Shown here one piece after another: positions 9,392-18,898 of a DNA stretch of 64,000 bases. The notes under the pieces were generated by a model. It saw only the letters and a program-made list of their open reading frames with translations, was not told the DNA's origin and did no database searches. The translations under genes and the position numbers were made by a program. Source of the stretch: Actinomyces gerencseriae DSM 6844 (lineage in GTDB: Bacteria; Actinomycetota; Actinomycetes; Actinomycetales; Actinomycetaceae); NCBI RefSeq assembly GCF_000429265.1, contig NZ_AUBN01000016.1:20549-84548 (forward strand), read 5' to 3'. The stretch's first letter is position 1. Every line of letters starts with the position of its first letter.

Positions 9392-10414
9392 ATGACCATG
9401 CGCCGGCATCGGACGGGGACGCGCCCGCGCCCCCTGGCCTGCGTCGTCGTCAACCCGTCCAAGCCCTCGGCGACAGGCGCCGTCAGACGCCGCGCCACCG
9501 CCGCACTGCGCGACGCCGGCTACGCCGGTCCGGTCTGGCTGGAGACCACGCCCGCCGAGCCCGGCGTCATGCAGGCCCGTCTCGCCGTCGCCTCCGGAGC
9601 CGGCCTCGTCATCGCGGCCGGCGGGGACGGGACGGTGCGGGCCGTCGCCGCGGGCACGGCCCGCACCGGCGTCGACATGGCGATCCTGCCCCTGGGCACG
9701 GCCAACCTCGCCGCCCGCAACCTCGGGCTGCCGGTTGGCCGCCTCGACGCGGCGCTCAAGGTGGCGGCGCACGGCACCGCCCGGCGCGCGGACCTGGTGT
9801 GGGTGAGCACCGAGCCCGCCGACGTCCCGGCCTCCGCACCACCGGGGGGCTGGTCCGAGCCCACCCTGGGCGACGAGCACGCCTGCATGGTGGTGACGGG
9901 GATCGGGTTCGACGCGGGGCTGGTCGCCTCCACGAGCCCCGAGCTCAAGGCGAGGATACGGTGGGGCGCCTACGCGGTGGCCGCGGTCACCAATCTCGGC
10001 TCTCCCCATATGGACCTGGTCGCGCGAGTGCGCGAGACGGATGGTGGCGAACGAGTCGAGCGCCTGCGCGGACGCACCGTGCTGGTGGCCAACGGCGGCC
10101 GCCTGCCCGCGGGCGTCACGCTGCTGCGCGAGGCGCGCATGGATGACGGCGTGCTGGACGTCGCGGTGATCGACACGATCGGCGGGGTCGCGGGATGGAG
10201 CTCCCTGGCGCGCCAGGTCCTGCCGCCCTTCGCGGCCACCTACTCCGATCCCGCCCGCGCACTGGGGAGGGTGACGCTGCGCCGCGGTCTCGAGGTCATC
10301 GTCCGGCTCGCGCAGCCGGCGCTCGTCCAGGTCGACGGCGAGCTGCTCGCACCCACTCGTGCTCTGCGAGCGCGGCTGGACGCCGGCGCGATTCTCGTGC
10401 GGCGCCCGGCCTGA
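9392..10414 (+). CDS. diacylglycerol/lipid kinase family protein
   Basis: A 340-residue cytoplasmic or membrane-associated kinase of the DAGK catalytic superfamily, expected to phosphorylate diacylglycerol or a related lipid with ATP. The glycine-rich AAGGDGTVRAVA motif sits near residue 77 and LPLGTANLAARNLG near residue 105. The C-terminal beta-sandwich ends with the QPALVQVDGELL stretch. Length fits DgkB/YegS relatives. It is on plus, 93 bp after oxyR, and converges on pheA; an R1 repeat array lies in between. A lipid kinase gene near pheA and serS is common in actinobacteria. The true substrate is not shown by the sequence. Confidence 0.85.
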   Translation: MTMRRHRTGTRPRPLACVVVNPSKPSATGAVRRRATAALRDAGYAGPVWLETTPAEPGVMQARLAVASGAGLVIAAGGDGTVRAVAAGTARTGVDMAILPLGTANLAARNLGLPVGRLDAALKVAAHGTARRADLVWVSTEPADVPASAPPGGWSEPTLGDEHACMVVTGIGFDAGLVASTSPELKARIRWGAYAVAAVTNLGSPHMDLVARVRETDGGERVERLRGRTVLVANGGRLPAGVTLLREARMDDGVLDVAVIDTIGGVAGWSSLARQVLPPFAATYSDPARALGRVTLRRGLEVIVRLAQPALVQVDGELLAPTRALRARLDAGAILVRRPA

Positions 10415-10710
10415 TCAGGCCGGCACCGCAAGCGGGCGAGCGGTTGAGAGGATCGGCCCGGGCGGGGCTCACGACTCCTACGTAATGGGATGGCATGCCA
10501 TCCCCTTGCAACGGGCGGGCATACCGTCCCCATCTCGAGCCCGCGCGCGTCCTTCAGCTCTCCGGACGACGACGGGCGGGCGGTGTCGATCCGGTCACCC
10601 GTCGGGTACGGACGAGCAGTGACTCATCGTCATGATGCTGCCCGGTCGCCGCCCGCGGGGTGCGGGTCGCCGGAGAACATCGCCGGAGACCGGGGCTCTG
10701 CGGCCCTCGC

Positions 10711-10870
10711 GCGGTCGTACGCAACGCCACGCGGTCGTACCTTCCGACGCCGGGTCGTACCCAAACTCGCGAGGTCGTACCTTAGAGCCCTTCCAACGTA
10801 CGACCGCGCGGTATGAGGTACGACCGCGTAACGCACTGTACGACCGCGCGTATCCGGGTACGACTGCGCG
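10711..10870 (+). repeat. R1 repeat array, copy A (4+4 sites, 20-bp period)
   Basis: GGTCGTAC sites begin at 10713, 10733, 10753 and 10773, then face GTACGACC sites at 10798, 10818, 10838 and 10858 (the last is GTACGACT). Spacing is exactly 20 bp in each half. The centre is CTTAGAGCCCTTCCAAC. It lies between the convergent 3' ends of the lipid kinase gene and pheA. Orientation is taken from the asymmetric CTTAGAGCC centre. Confidence 0.95.
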
Positions 10871-11332
10871 CCCAAGGTCTCCGTCGCGGATGCGGATGGG
10901 GGCGCTCCGTGGACGACCGGGGCCACCCGCCTCGCTCCAGGCGGTCGCGGATGCGGAGGGCGGGCCAGCACTCGCGCGCGCCCAGAGGGCCCTTCACGGC
11001 GACGATGGTCGCGTCCCAGTTGGAATCCCAGCACCCACGCGACCAGGACCTCCATGCGCGCATCGCGCTCATGGCCCGCCCCGGCGCGTCACCGGCGCGT
11101 CACCGGCGCGTCACCGGCTCAGCGTCAGCGCGGCGTCATGAGCCGGATCAGGATCGGCCGGGACTCCCCGGGCGGGGGAATGAGACGGCCCACTGGTGGC
11201 TCGGGCACCGTGGGAGCGCTCCCAGTGAATCCCGGTCGACGAGCAGGGCCCCACGGCGCCCCTCCGCACCCCCGGACAACGACACCGCCCTCAGCACCAA
11301 GAACGCCACGAGGAATAAGGACGCACCGCCGC
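10871..11332. other. intergenic stretch without a convincing gene
   Basis: No reading frame here looks like a protein family. The only structure is three perfect tandem copies of the 11-mer CGGCGCGTCAC at 11082-11114. The minus frame around 10890-11060 gives a short hydrophobic/Trp-rich peptide that could be a gene remnant, but I cannot identify it. Confidence 0.5.
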
Positions 11333-12289
11333 TCAGAGGGTCCGTCCTGCGAGGACGTCCGCCACCCAGGAGCGGGCGACGACGAAGTCCTTGTCGCTCG
11401 TCCCGGCGGGCACCACCACGGGACGGGCGTCCAGCCGCGGATACGAGCCCAGGAAGCGCACCACCGGACACGTGCGATGCAGACCTATGAAGGCCGCCTG
11501 AAGTCGCTCCTCCCGAATGTGCCCCTCGGCGTCGATGGAGAAGCGGTAGCGGCCGAGTGAGTCCCCCACCGGCCGGGACTCGATGCGGGTGAGGTTGACG
11601 CCGCGAGCGCTGAACTGCTCGAGCATGCTCAGAAGAGCGCCCGAGCGGTCGTGGGGCAGCTGGACGAGCAGCGTGGTCTTGTCCGCACCGGTGGGCTCGC
11701 CGACCCGCCCGGGCCGCGAGACCTTGACGAAGCGGGTGACGGCGTCGGGATTGTCGGCAACGCCCCCGGCCAGCACATCCAAGCCGTACTGCTGGGCCGC
11801 CAACGGATTGCACAGGACCGCCTGGTACTCCAGGTCCTCCGGGGCCGTCGCGCCGTCGACTCGCGCCAGGGCGCGCGCGGGAGCGGACGTGGAGGTGCCG
11901 GCGACGTAGGTCGCCTCGGGCAGGTGCTGGTGGATCCAGCCGCGGCACTGCGCCCAGGCGTGGGGGTGGGTGGAGATGGTGCGGACGGCGTCGAGCGCCG
12001 TGCCGGGGCGTCCGGCCAGGACGAAGGTGACCGGTACGGCCGCCTCGGCGGCGATGACGAGCGGAGAGCCCGTCACGAGATTGTCGAGAGTCGCGTTGAC
12101 GCCTCCCTCCACCGAGTTCTCGATGGGGACGACGGCGGCCTCGGCCGCGCGTTCGCGCACCCGGTCCAGAGCGGTGGGGACGTCCTGACAGGAGTCGAGG
12201 ACGACGTCGTCGGGCGCGACCTGCCGCAGCGCCATCTCGCAGAAGGTTCCGGCGGGCCCGAGGAAGGACCAGGTGGGGGCGGGACTCAT
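11333..12289 (-). CDS. pheA: prephenate dehydratase
   Basis: A 318-residue stand-alone prephenate dehydratase that makes phenylpyruvate for phenylalanine synthesis. The catalytic domain opens with FLGPAGTFCEMAL and contains VVPIENSVEGGVNATLD. The ACT regulatory domain near residues 205-280 contains the GALLSMLEQF and NLTRIESRPV motifs that bind phenylalanine for feedback inhibition. No chorismate mutase domain is fused. ATG at 12289 starts the protein directly at the family N-terminus; the frame stays open far upstream but that part has no similarity to PheA and is rejected. It converges with the lipid kinase gene. Confidence 0.95.
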   Translation of the reverse strand: MSPAPTWSFLGPAGTFCEMALRQVAPDDVVLDSCQDVPTALDRVRERAAEAAVVPIENSVEGGVNATLDNLVTGSPLVIAAEAAVPVTFVLAGRPGTALDAVRTISTHPHAWAQCRGWIHQHLPEATYVAGTSTSAPARALARVDGATAPEDLEYQAVLCNPLAAQQYGLDVLAGGVADNPDAVTRFVKVSRPGRVGEPTGADKTTLLVQLPHDRSGALLSMLEQFSARGVNLTRIESRPVGDSLGRYRFSIDAEGHIREERLQAAFIGLHRTCPVVRFLGSYPRLDARPVVVPAGTSDKDFVVARSWVADVLAGRTL

Positions 12290-12452
12290 GAAACCCAAGC
12301 CTAGCCAGATGGTTGATTCCGGAGCCTGCTGAGCGACGGCGAGCCCGGGAGCGCGCCGGTGGCGTTCGGCTCGACGCCGCCGATCGGCGAGTTCCGGTGC
12401 GCCCGGGAGCGCGCACGGGACGGAGCGCGGGACGGGCGCATAGGCTGGTCGG

Positions 12453-13349
12453 GTGAGCAGCGCCGGTCCCACCATCCGCAAGCACGACGATCTTCCCGGA
12501 GCCACCGGACTCGAGGCGCTCGGCCTGACGTGGTTGGCCGAGCCCATGGCCGACGGCGGCGCCCACGTGGTCCCGGTGACGGCCGGACCGGGGTGGATCG
12601 ACGAACCCCGCCTCGCCGCCGGCACCGTGACCGCGTCCGCCGCGGAGGCCTTCGGACGTGCGCTCGCCGTGACGCACGCCGCGGGCGCCCCGGTCTTCGG
12701 AGCGGCTCCGCCCGGCTGGGACGGCCGTACGCAGATGGGGCGATCGAATGAGCGCATCCGCCCCTGCGAGAGAGAGCCCGACGGAGTCGCGCCCCGGCGG
12801 TGGGGGGAGTTCTTCGCCGACGACCGCCTGGTCCCCTACCTGGAGCCCTGCCTCGATCGGGGGTCGTTGACGAGCCGGCACGCATCCGTGATCGAGAGAG
12901 TCTGCGAACGTCTGCGAGACGGCGACTTCGACGCCGATCAGCCCGCGCTCGTGCGGCGGGCCGCCCGCGAGCGCGGGGACCGCGTCGCGGTGGCCCGCAC
13001 CCACGGCGACCTGTGGACCGGCAACGTCATGTGGGTGCCCGAGCGGACCATCGACTGGGCACCGCCCCGAGCGGGTCGGGGACGCGGCGGCGTCCCCGAC
13101 GTCGTCGGCGTCCTCATCGACCCGCTCGCCCAGGGCGCGCACGCGGAGACGGACCTGGCGGCTCTGGGCGTGTTCGGACAGCGCCACCTGGAGCGGATCA
13201 TCGCCGGCTACGACGAGGTCTCGCCCCTGGCGGACGGGTGGCGCGAGCGCGTCGGTCTGCACCAGCTCCACATGCTCATCATCCACGCCTTCCTCTTCGG
13301 CGGCTCGTACGGCGCCGCGACCGCCTCCGTGGCCGGCCGCTACACGTGA
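12453..13349 (+). CDS. fructosamine kinase family protein
   Basis: A 298-residue kinase of the fructosamine/ketosamine-3-kinase group (aminoglycoside phosphotransferase fold), which phosphorylates sugar adducts on proteins or free amino acids and so helps remove glycation. The catalytic THGDLWTGNVMW motif and the GVLIDPLAQGAHAETDLAAL stretch are diagnostic. GTG at 12453 is the likely start. It runs divergently from pheA with 163 bp between them. A segment near residues 90-120 is longer and more charged than usual. Actual substrate is unknown. Confidence 0.87.
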   Translation: MSSAGPTIRKHDDLPGATGLEALGLTWLAEPMADGGAHVVPVTAGPGWIDEPRLAAGTVTASAAEAFGRALAVTHAAGAPVFGAAPPGWDGRTQMGRSNERIRPCEREPDGVAPRRWGEFFADDRLVPYLEPCLDRGSLTSRHASVIERVCERLRDGDFDADQPALVRRAARERGDRVAVARTHGDLWTGNVMWVPERTIDWAPPRAGRGRGGVPDVVGVLIDPLAQGAHAETDLAALGVFGQRHLERIIAGYDEVSPLADGWRERVGLHQLHMLIIHAFLFGGSYGAATASVAGRYT

Positions 13350-13406
13350 TGGCGCACGAGGGACCCCGCCTGCCCTCCCCGACTCCGGCCCACGTACTCT
13401 GCCGCC

Positions 13407-16097
13407 ATGAGCACGCCCCGGAGGAATCGGCAGCAGCGCTTCGTGCGCGCGGTCGTCTACATCCTCGTCCTGGCCCTGGTCATCGGACTGATCGCCACCA
13501 TGGTGGGCACGGCCCTCGCCTCCCCGGCGCGCGCCGCCGAGGGGATGGCGGGGCCGGCCGCCTCGATCGCATCGCCAGCATCATCAGCATCGTCCGCGCT
13601 GGCAGCATCGGTCGTGCCCGCGGCGTCGGCAGCACCGGAGGCGATGGCGGACCAGCCCGCTGCGCCGGACCAACCCGCCGCACCCGACGACGGGCGCCCG
13701 TCCGTCGTCGTCCTGGGAACCGTGGACCTCACCTGGGCCGATCTGCTGGCCGCCGCCGACTCCGACGACGCCCCCCTCGCCGCCGCGGCCAGGACCATCC
13801 TCACCTATGCGGGCGGCGGGGAACCGGTCGATCTGGTCACCCGCACCGTCGGGGACGGCACGTGCCCGGCGGACGGCTGGCTGACGCTCGGAGCGGGGTC
13901 GCGCCTGCGCGCCGCCGAGCGCGCGGGCGACGGGAGCGCCGAATGCCGCTGGCCGGCCGACTGGGCGGAGGCCGCGGGAGCGACCCCCGGTGGACAGTCG
14001 CAGGCCGGTTCGCTCACCGGGGTCCTCCGCACCTGGACGCCGGTGGCGATCGGCCGCGGCGGCGTTCTGGCGCTGACGAACGGGGGCACGAGCCCGATCG
14101 TCGGAGACTCCCCGACCGAACTCCTGGCCCAGGACGATCCTCCCGACCTGATCGTCGCCGACACCGTCCCGCAGCCCGCGGACCCCGGCGCCGCCCCGTC
14201 CGACGCCGACCGGATCCTCGCGCTGGCCGCCGCCCTGGAATCACTCGCCGACGCCCCTCCCGGCACCCGCGTGGTCGTCGCCTCGGTCGCCGACGCCGCG
14301 GACCCGGGCCCCCAGATGGCGATCCTGCCCGAGGGCACGACCTCCCCGATGGGAACGCGCAACGGATTCGTGGTCGGCACCTCCACGCACCAGCCCGGTC
14401 TGATCCAGCTCACCGACCTCACCCCGACACTCGTCCTGGCCGCCTCCGGTCTCACGCCCGGCTCATTCTGGTCGCGGCCGCTGGAGATGGTGCCCGGCAA
14501 CGCGGTCGACAGGATCGCCGGGGCCGCCCCGCTCGGGGCCGGTTCCCTCTCGCGGGGGACCTCACGCGCACGGGCGCTGGCCGACGACGCTCTTCACGCC
14601 CGCGCCTCCCAGCGCACGACCGTGCCGATGGGTCTGACGCTCGTCGGCACGGCCCTGGTCCTGGCGCTCGTCACGGGTTGGGCGCTGCGCGCTCCGCGGG
14701 GCGCGCCGAACGGCCCGTGGACCGCCCCGGTCGGCCCGCGGGGCGCGCCGGACGGCTCACCCCGACCGACCGCGGGAGCCGCCCTACCGGCCATCGGGGT
14801 GGCACCGCCCTCGCGGAGGCGCCTGCGAGTCGTGGCCGGGGCCGCCTGCCCGGTGATCGCACTGCCTCTTGGAATCTGGTTCACCAACACGACGCCCTGG
14901 TGGCGGGCCGAGAGCGCCGCAGCAGTGGCGCTCGGCACCGCGATCGCCCTCGCAGCGGCTCTCGTCGTCGTGGCCGCGGGGCTGGGGCGGGCGGTGCTGG
15001 CGGTCGTGGGGCGACGGCGACCGCAGGCGATCCACCACCTGCTCGCGAGACCCGGCGTCGCGGGCGCGAAGCCCGACTCCGCACCGGGGGGCTCCGCATC
15101 AGACCCGACCGGCCGCGTCGTCGCCCGAGCCGGCTCCTTTGCACCGGGGGGCTCCGGGGAGGCGCGCCGGCGCACCGACGCCGAGGCCCTCGGCTCCTCC
15201 GCACCGGGGGGCTCCACGGTGCTGATTCTGGCGCAGGTGCTGGTGGTCCTCACGGCGACGGTGATCCTCGTCGACGCCGCGCTGGGGACGGCGCCCCTGG
15301 CCTTCAACGGACCGCTGGGGATGAACGCCGTCGTGGCCGGACGCTTCTACGGCATGTCCAACACGGGCTTCGCCCTGGCCGCCGCCGCGCTCCTGGTGGC
15401 CATCGCCGCCTGGGGCGGCCCTCCGGTGGCGGCGCGGTCCGGGTACCGCGAGCGGCGAAGAGCCCTGGCCGTGGGACTCGTGGCCGCGCCCGGGCTCGTG
15501 GCGCTGCTCCTGGACGCCGCCCCCGAGACCGGAGCCGACGTCGGCGGGGCCCTCACCCTGGTGCCTGCCCTGGTGGCGCTGGGGGCCGGGCTGGCCGGCG
15601 CGCGGCTGAGGTGGCAGCACTGGGTCGCCGTCGGGGCGGTCGCCGTGGGCCTCGTGCTCCTGCTCGGGCTGAGCGACTTCCTGAGCGGCGGTTCGAGGAC
15701 GCACCTGGGGCGCTTCATCAACCAGATGCTCATGGGCGACGCGGGGGCGACCATCACGCGCAAGGCGACGGCGCTCGTCGAGCCCTTCACCACCAGTCGA
15801 CTCGCGACGGCGGCGCTCGTCGTCGGGGCGGGCAGTACGGCGCTCGCCACGTGGTGGGCGGGTCGCGCGGTGCGCGGGGCCCGGCAGGGGCGGGGGCCCT
15901 ACGCGTGGCTCGCGCGGCCCGGGATGCTGCCGGAGTGGCTGGGCCCGCTGGGGAGGGCACTGACGGTCCTGGTCGTCGTCGAGGTGCTCGTCAACGACTC
16001 GGGGCTGACCATGCTCTGCTTCTCGGCCGCGGTCGCCGTTCCGGCGCTCATCGCGATCCTGACCTCCAGGATCGTCGTCTCCTCCCGGGCCCCCTAG
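13407..16097 (+). CDS. large multi-pass membrane protein, function unknown
   Basis: An 896-residue envelope protein. A basic N-terminus and one membrane segment (about residues 12-40) lead to an outside domain of ~350 residues that looks like the alkaline-phosphatase-type domain of actinobacterial membrane proteins (VVVLGTVDLTW near 100, TDLTPTLVLAASGL near 335), followed by about ten membrane segments. The C-terminal part has GRFYGMSNTGFALAAAALL and SRTHLGRFINQML, features of a widespread actinobacterial family without a known role. Residues 555-620 contain three copies of an APGGS unit spaced 20 residues apart, encoded by GCACCGGGGGGCTCC repeats. The glycosyltransferase facing it suggests a cell-wall role, by inference only. 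Confidence 0.75.
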   Translation: MSTPRRNRQQRFVRAVVYILVLALVIGLIATMVGTALASPARAAEGMAGPAASIASPASSASSALAASVVPAASAAPEAMADQPAAPDQPAAPDDGRPSVVVLGTVDLTWADLLAAADSDDAPLAAAARTILTYAGGGEPVDLVTRTVGDGTCPADGWLTLGAGSRLRAAERAGDGSAECRWPADWAEAAGATPGGQSQAGSLTGVLRTWTPVAIGRGGVLALTNGGTSPIVGDSPTELLAQDDPPDLIVADTVPQPADPGAAPSDADRILALAAALESLADAPPGTRVVVASVADAADPGPQMAILPEGTTSPMGTRNGFVVGTSTHQPGLIQLTDLTPTLVLAASGLTPGSFWSRPLEMVPGNAVDRIAGAAPLGAGSLSRGTSRARALADDALHARASQRTTVPMGLTLVGTALVLALVTGWALRAPRGAPNGPWTAPVGPRGAPDGSPRPTAGAALPAIGVAPPSRRRLRVVAGAACPVIALPLGIWFTNTTPWWRAESAAAVALGTAIALAAALVVVAAGLGRAVLAVVGRRRPQAIHHLLARPGVAGAKPDSAPGGSASDPTGRVVARAGSFAPGGSGEARRRTDAEALGSSAPGGSTVLILAQVLVVLTATVILVDAALGTAPLAFNGPLGMNAVVAGRFYGMSNTGFALAAAALLVAIAAWGGPPVAARSGYRERRRALAVGLVAAPGLVALLLDAAPETGADVGGALTLVPALVALGAGLAGARLRWQHWVAVGAVAVGLVLLLGLSDFLSGGSRTHLGRFINQMLMGDAGATITRKATALVEPFTTSRLATAALVVGAGSTALATWWAGRAVRGARQGRGPYAWLARPGMLPEWLGPLGRALTVLVVVEVLVNDSGLTMLCFSAAVAVPALIAILTSRIVVSSRAP

Positions 16098-16151
16098 TCC
16101 ATCCAGTCCCCCAAGTCGCCGCAGCGCGCCGTCGGCCGGCCACCTGCTCAT

Positions 16152-16239
16152 CGAGTCGGGCTTTTCTGCGCGAGTCGGGCGGCGGCGTCGTCGGACTCGC
16201 GCAGGAATGCCATCCTCGTGCGGACATGCCCGACTCGCA
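16152..16239. repeat. R3 hairpin repeat, copy 1
   Basis: A GC-rich inverted repeat with GCGCGAGTCGGGC facing GTCGGACTCGCGC is flanked by GAGTCGGGC and GCCCGACTC. The same module occurs at 39444, 42755 and 57241. Here it sits between two convergent genes, where it could act as a terminator for both. It is followed by an R2 array. Confidence 0.85.
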
Positions 16240-16269
16240 GCCCCGGCGACCGGGCGCGCCGCCGCCGGA

Positions 16270-16335
16270 CCGATCTCGCTGCGGAACTGAACCGATCTCG
16301 AGCCGGAACCCGACCGATCTCGGCGCGGAACCGGG
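16270..16335 (-). repeat. R2 array, 3 units of 22 bp
   Basis: CCGATCTC begins at 16270, 16292 and 16314, an exact 22-bp period, each unit also holding a CGGAAC-type box. Read on the minus strand this is GAGATCGG...GTTCCG as in the other R2 loci. It fills the gap between the membrane protein and glycosyltransferase stops. Confidence 0.9.
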
Positions 16336-16353
16336 CTCGGGCCGACCGGGGGA

Positions 16354-17202
16354 TCAGGAGGACGAGTCCGCCGACCCGGCCGGGCCGTCCCAGGCCTGGT
16401 AGGCGAGGAATGGCGACTGCTCGCGCACGGCCCTCTTGTCCACGGCCTTGGCGGGCACCCGATGGCGGCGCAGGCGGCGCCCGGTCACCGCCCGCAGGAC
16501 ATCCTTGTACTGGGAGGCGCGGTGCAGGCGACCGGCGCTGTCGTTGCCGGTCACGCGATGGGTGATGTTGCAGGGGACCTCGATGACGGTCATCCCGGCG
16601 ACGAGCACGTCGATGCTCAGGCCCGCCTCGACCCCCCAGCCCTCGGCCAGCGGCGCCGCCGCCTCGTAGGCCCGCCGCGTCAGGCAGCGCTGCCCCGACA
16701 GCGGCGCGACGGGCGCCCAGCCGGTGGCGACCGCGATGGCGGAGCGCGCGAGTCGCACGACACGACCGCGCCCCCCGGCCCCGGCCTGCTTGGGCGGAAC
16801 GGCGATGGCCATGTCGGCGACGCCGTCGACGACGGGGGAGACGAGCTCGGCGCAGGCGGCGGCGGAGTCGCCCAGGTCGGCATCGATGAAGAGCAGCAGG
16901 CGAGCGGGACCGTCCTCGTAGTCGCGCATCCCCACCACGCTGACGCCGGTCTCCAGGGCGGAGGCCTTGCCGCGACCGACGGAGTGCCGGACGGTCACCG
17001 CCCCGGCGGCGCGGGCGTGGTCCTGGGTGCCGTCGGTGGAGCCGTCATCGACGACGACGACGAGATCGACGCGGGGAATGGACCGGCAGGCGCGCACCGT
17101 GGCCGATATGCGGTCCGCCTCATCCCTGGCGGGGATGATAACCGCCGCCCGTTGCTCGGAGCGCTGGTCGGGCTGCAGCTCGTGCGATGGCGTCGGACTC
17201 AC
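16354..17202 (-). CDS. family 2 glycosyltransferase
   Basis: A 282-residue GT-A glycosyltransferase (GT2 group), transferring a nucleotide sugar to an acceptor, probably at the cytoplasmic face of the membrane. The Rossmann-like start AAVIIPARDEADRI, the VVVDDGSTDGT motif and the metal-binding LLFIDADLGD are clear. The later part resembles GpgS/DPM1-like enzymes (LSGQRCLTRRAYEAA, then GWGVEAGLSIDVL). No C-terminal membrane helices are present. GTG at 17202 is the likely start. It converges with the large membrane protein gene. Acceptor unknown. Confidence 0.85.
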   Translation of the reverse strand: MSPTPSHELQPDQRSEQRAAVIIPARDEADRISATVRACRSIPRVDLVVVVDDGSTDGTQDHARAAGAVTVRHSVGRGKASALETGVSVVGMRDYEDGPARLLLFIDADLGDSAAACAELVSPVVDGVADMAIAVPPKQAGAGGRGRVVRLARSAIAVATGWAPVAPLSGQRCLTRRAYEAAAPLAEGWGVEAGLSIDVLVAGMTVIEVPCNITHRVTGNDSAGRLHRASQYKDVLRAVTGRRLRRHRVPAKAVDKRAVREQSPFLAYQAWDGPAGSADSSS

Positions 17203-17654
17203 GGGACCAGGGTAGCCACAGGAGGACGATTGTCATTGTTTCGGTCGGCTCACGCGTGCCGCCCGGCCCGCGAGGACGGGACGCCACCCGGTGTCCGGGA
17301 GCGGGATCGCAACGCGCCGCGCGTGCGGCGCGGCAGGCGGCGGACCCCGCGGAAATACCCACGGAGAGCGGAAGACCGGCGGATCGCGGGCCGGCACGAG
17401 GCCCGCAGGAGGCCGCGGGCGGGCGGGCGCGCACGAGGACCGCGCGGGGTCGCCGGACGTCGACGCCGGAGGCCGGACGGGACCTCGTTCCCAAAACTTA
17501 CCGATGAAACGGTTGCAGAAACTGACGAGTCGTTCGATTATCCCCCGTTCGTGGTTTTGATCACAGAAGTGTAACGCCGATCATGAGATTCTTGACTCTC
17601 AGGGACCCGTCAACGGCGCCGGGTTCCTTCCCTCTTCCCCGACAAGGCCGATGC
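17203..17654. other. intergenic region with an AT-richer tail
   Basis: No gene is supported. From about 17490 the DNA becomes clearly AT-richer (AAAACTTACCGATGAAACGG and TTTTGATCACAGAAGTGTAA), a possible promoter region or edge of acquired DNA. Confidence 0.4.
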
Positions 17655-17697
17655 CCTCGGGTGAGGTCGAAGACACCCTCATCGACCTCACCCGAGG
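17655..17697. terminator. perfect 16-bp hairpin upstream of hipB
   Basis: Left arm CCTCGGGTGAGGTCGA (17655-17670) and right arm 17682-17697 are exact complements with an 11-nt loop. No T-tract follows. It may end transcription entering from the left and protect the hipB promoter, or be a structured leader. Confidence 0.6.
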
Positions 17698-17780
17698 ATG
17701 CCCGACTCGACGGAATCGGCCGTCCCGACGGCGAACCGCGCCGTCGGCATCGTCATGCGCACTTGCCATAACCTCCTCTC

Positions 17781-17800
17781 GTGGAAAGAACAGTTTCCAC
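17781..17800. promoter_or_regulatory. palindromic operator at the hipB start
   Basis: GTGGAAA-GAACAG-TTTCCAC is a perfect 7-bp inverted repeat with a 6-bp spacer. It begins at the only in-frame start codon of hipB. A HipB-type antitoxin usually represses its own operon through such sites. Confidence 0.6.
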
Positions 17801-18113
17801 AGGAGGTGCTCCGACGCCCAAGAGCCTGCATCCTCGCACGCGCCGTCTGCTCGCGCGCATCGGCCCGTCGATCCGCACCTGGCGGCGGGCCCAGGGGCTG
17901 ACCGCCGAGCAGGTCGCGGATCGGGCGAGCATCTCCAGGCCGACGCTGCGGACGATCGAGACGCACCCGGAGAGGGCGTCCTTCGGCAACGTCATGGCGG
18001 TCCTCGCCGTCCTCGGTGTGGACGAGACGATCACGACGGCGATCGATCCCCTGGAGTCCGAGCGCGGCCGTGCCCTCGTCCTGGCGAGACTCGAACCCGG
18101 GGCCCGCCCATGA
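17781..18113 (+). CDS. HipB-like XRE-family antitoxin/repressor
   Basis: A 110-residue DNA-binding protein with an XRE helix-turn-helix at about residues 28-85 (IRTWRRAQGLTAEQVADRASISRPTLRTIE). It matches HipB antitoxins, which bind operator DNA and neutralise the HipA kinase. The stop overlaps the start of the hipA remnant (ATGA), the usual coupling. Start choice is awkward: GTG 17781 lies inside the operator-like palindrome, while an AGGAGG at 17800-17805 has no ATG, GTG or TTG in frame at the right distance. Either the transcript is leaderless or a rare start is used. Because HipA is broken, the protein may persist as an orphan regulator. Confidence 0.75.
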   Translation: MERTVSTGGAPTPKSLHPRTRRLLARIGPSIRTWRRAQGLTAEQVADRASISRPTLRTIETHPERASFGNVMAVLAVLGVDETITTAIDPLESERGRALVLARLEPGARP

Positions 18114-18532
18114 CCGCCCGCTTCACCGCCGGGGACGACGCCGTACGCGCGGTCGTGGGCGCCGCGATCCTGGCGATCTGCACGCACTCGATCGATGACC
18201 ACGCGAGGAACTTCGGCTTCCTCCACGACGGCGGGGCGTGGAGCGCGGCTCCGCTCTTCGACGTCGTGCCCTACCCGCAGGAGCAGGACGGCACGCCTCT
18301 GAGCCCCGAGGCACCCGGCCGATCACTGGAGCAACTGCTCGACATGGACTGGGGGCTGCGCCGCTCCGAGGTGCTGGCGCTGGCCACGCGGGTGGCCCGC
18401 GGCGCATGGGACCGGGCCCCGCGGGAGTTCGGGCTGGACCCGGAGGTGGCCGAGGCCTGCCGGGTCCTCATCGAGTCGGCCTGCGACTTCGGGACGGTGC
18501 TCGACGGGACGCAGCCCCGGTTCGGCAGCTGA
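18110..18532 (+). pseudogene. truncated HipA-like kinase (C-terminal part only)
   Basis: A 140-codon frame that keeps only the last third of a HipA Ser/Thr kinase. It contains the CTHSIDDHARNFGFL segment, equivalent to the catalytic-loop region of HipA, and APLFDVVPYP, equivalent to the metal-binding Asp region. The N-terminal subdomain, P-loop-like ATP site and activation loop of a normal ~420-residue HipA are absent. Its ATG still overlaps hipB, so a clean in-frame deletion between the start codon and the catalytic loop is likely. Kinase activity is very unlikely; a residual HipB-binding role is possible but speculative. Confidence 0.8.
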
Positions 18533-18898
18533 TCGAGCGGCGAGTCGGCGCCGGAGCGCGACCCCGCTCGCCCCGCCCAGGCCTGCGGCGAGCGGACTGC
18601 TGGCGGTCCGCTCGCCGAGCTCGATGGCGCGTATGATCCGCGCGGGCACGCCGCCGACCACGTGCATGGGCAGAATGCTCCCCACCACCACCGCGCCCGC
18701 CGCCACGACATGGTGACGCGGGGCCGAACAGCACGCGCGAGCCGATGCGGATCTCGGCGTCTCATGGAATTCCATGGAATCTCATGGGCCCTCATGGACA
18801 CTCATGTGGTACTCATGGTGCTTATGGTGCTGCCCGCAACATCCGCCCGTGCCGCGAGTCGCCATCACAGCCGCCCTGCACCACCCTATGATCACGAT
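18533..18898. other. intergenic region with repeated CATGG motifs
   Basis: No protein family is visible. Between about 18770 and 18832 the motifs CTCATGG, CCATGG and TTATGG recur seven times at short intervals, a local low-complexity patch just upstream of the next gene. Confidence 0.5.

Noticed and set aside
10711..10870. R1 arrays as CRISPR arrays
   Set aside because: The repeat core is only 8-13 bp, spacers are ~7-12 bp, and each array inverts at its centre. No cas gene is present.
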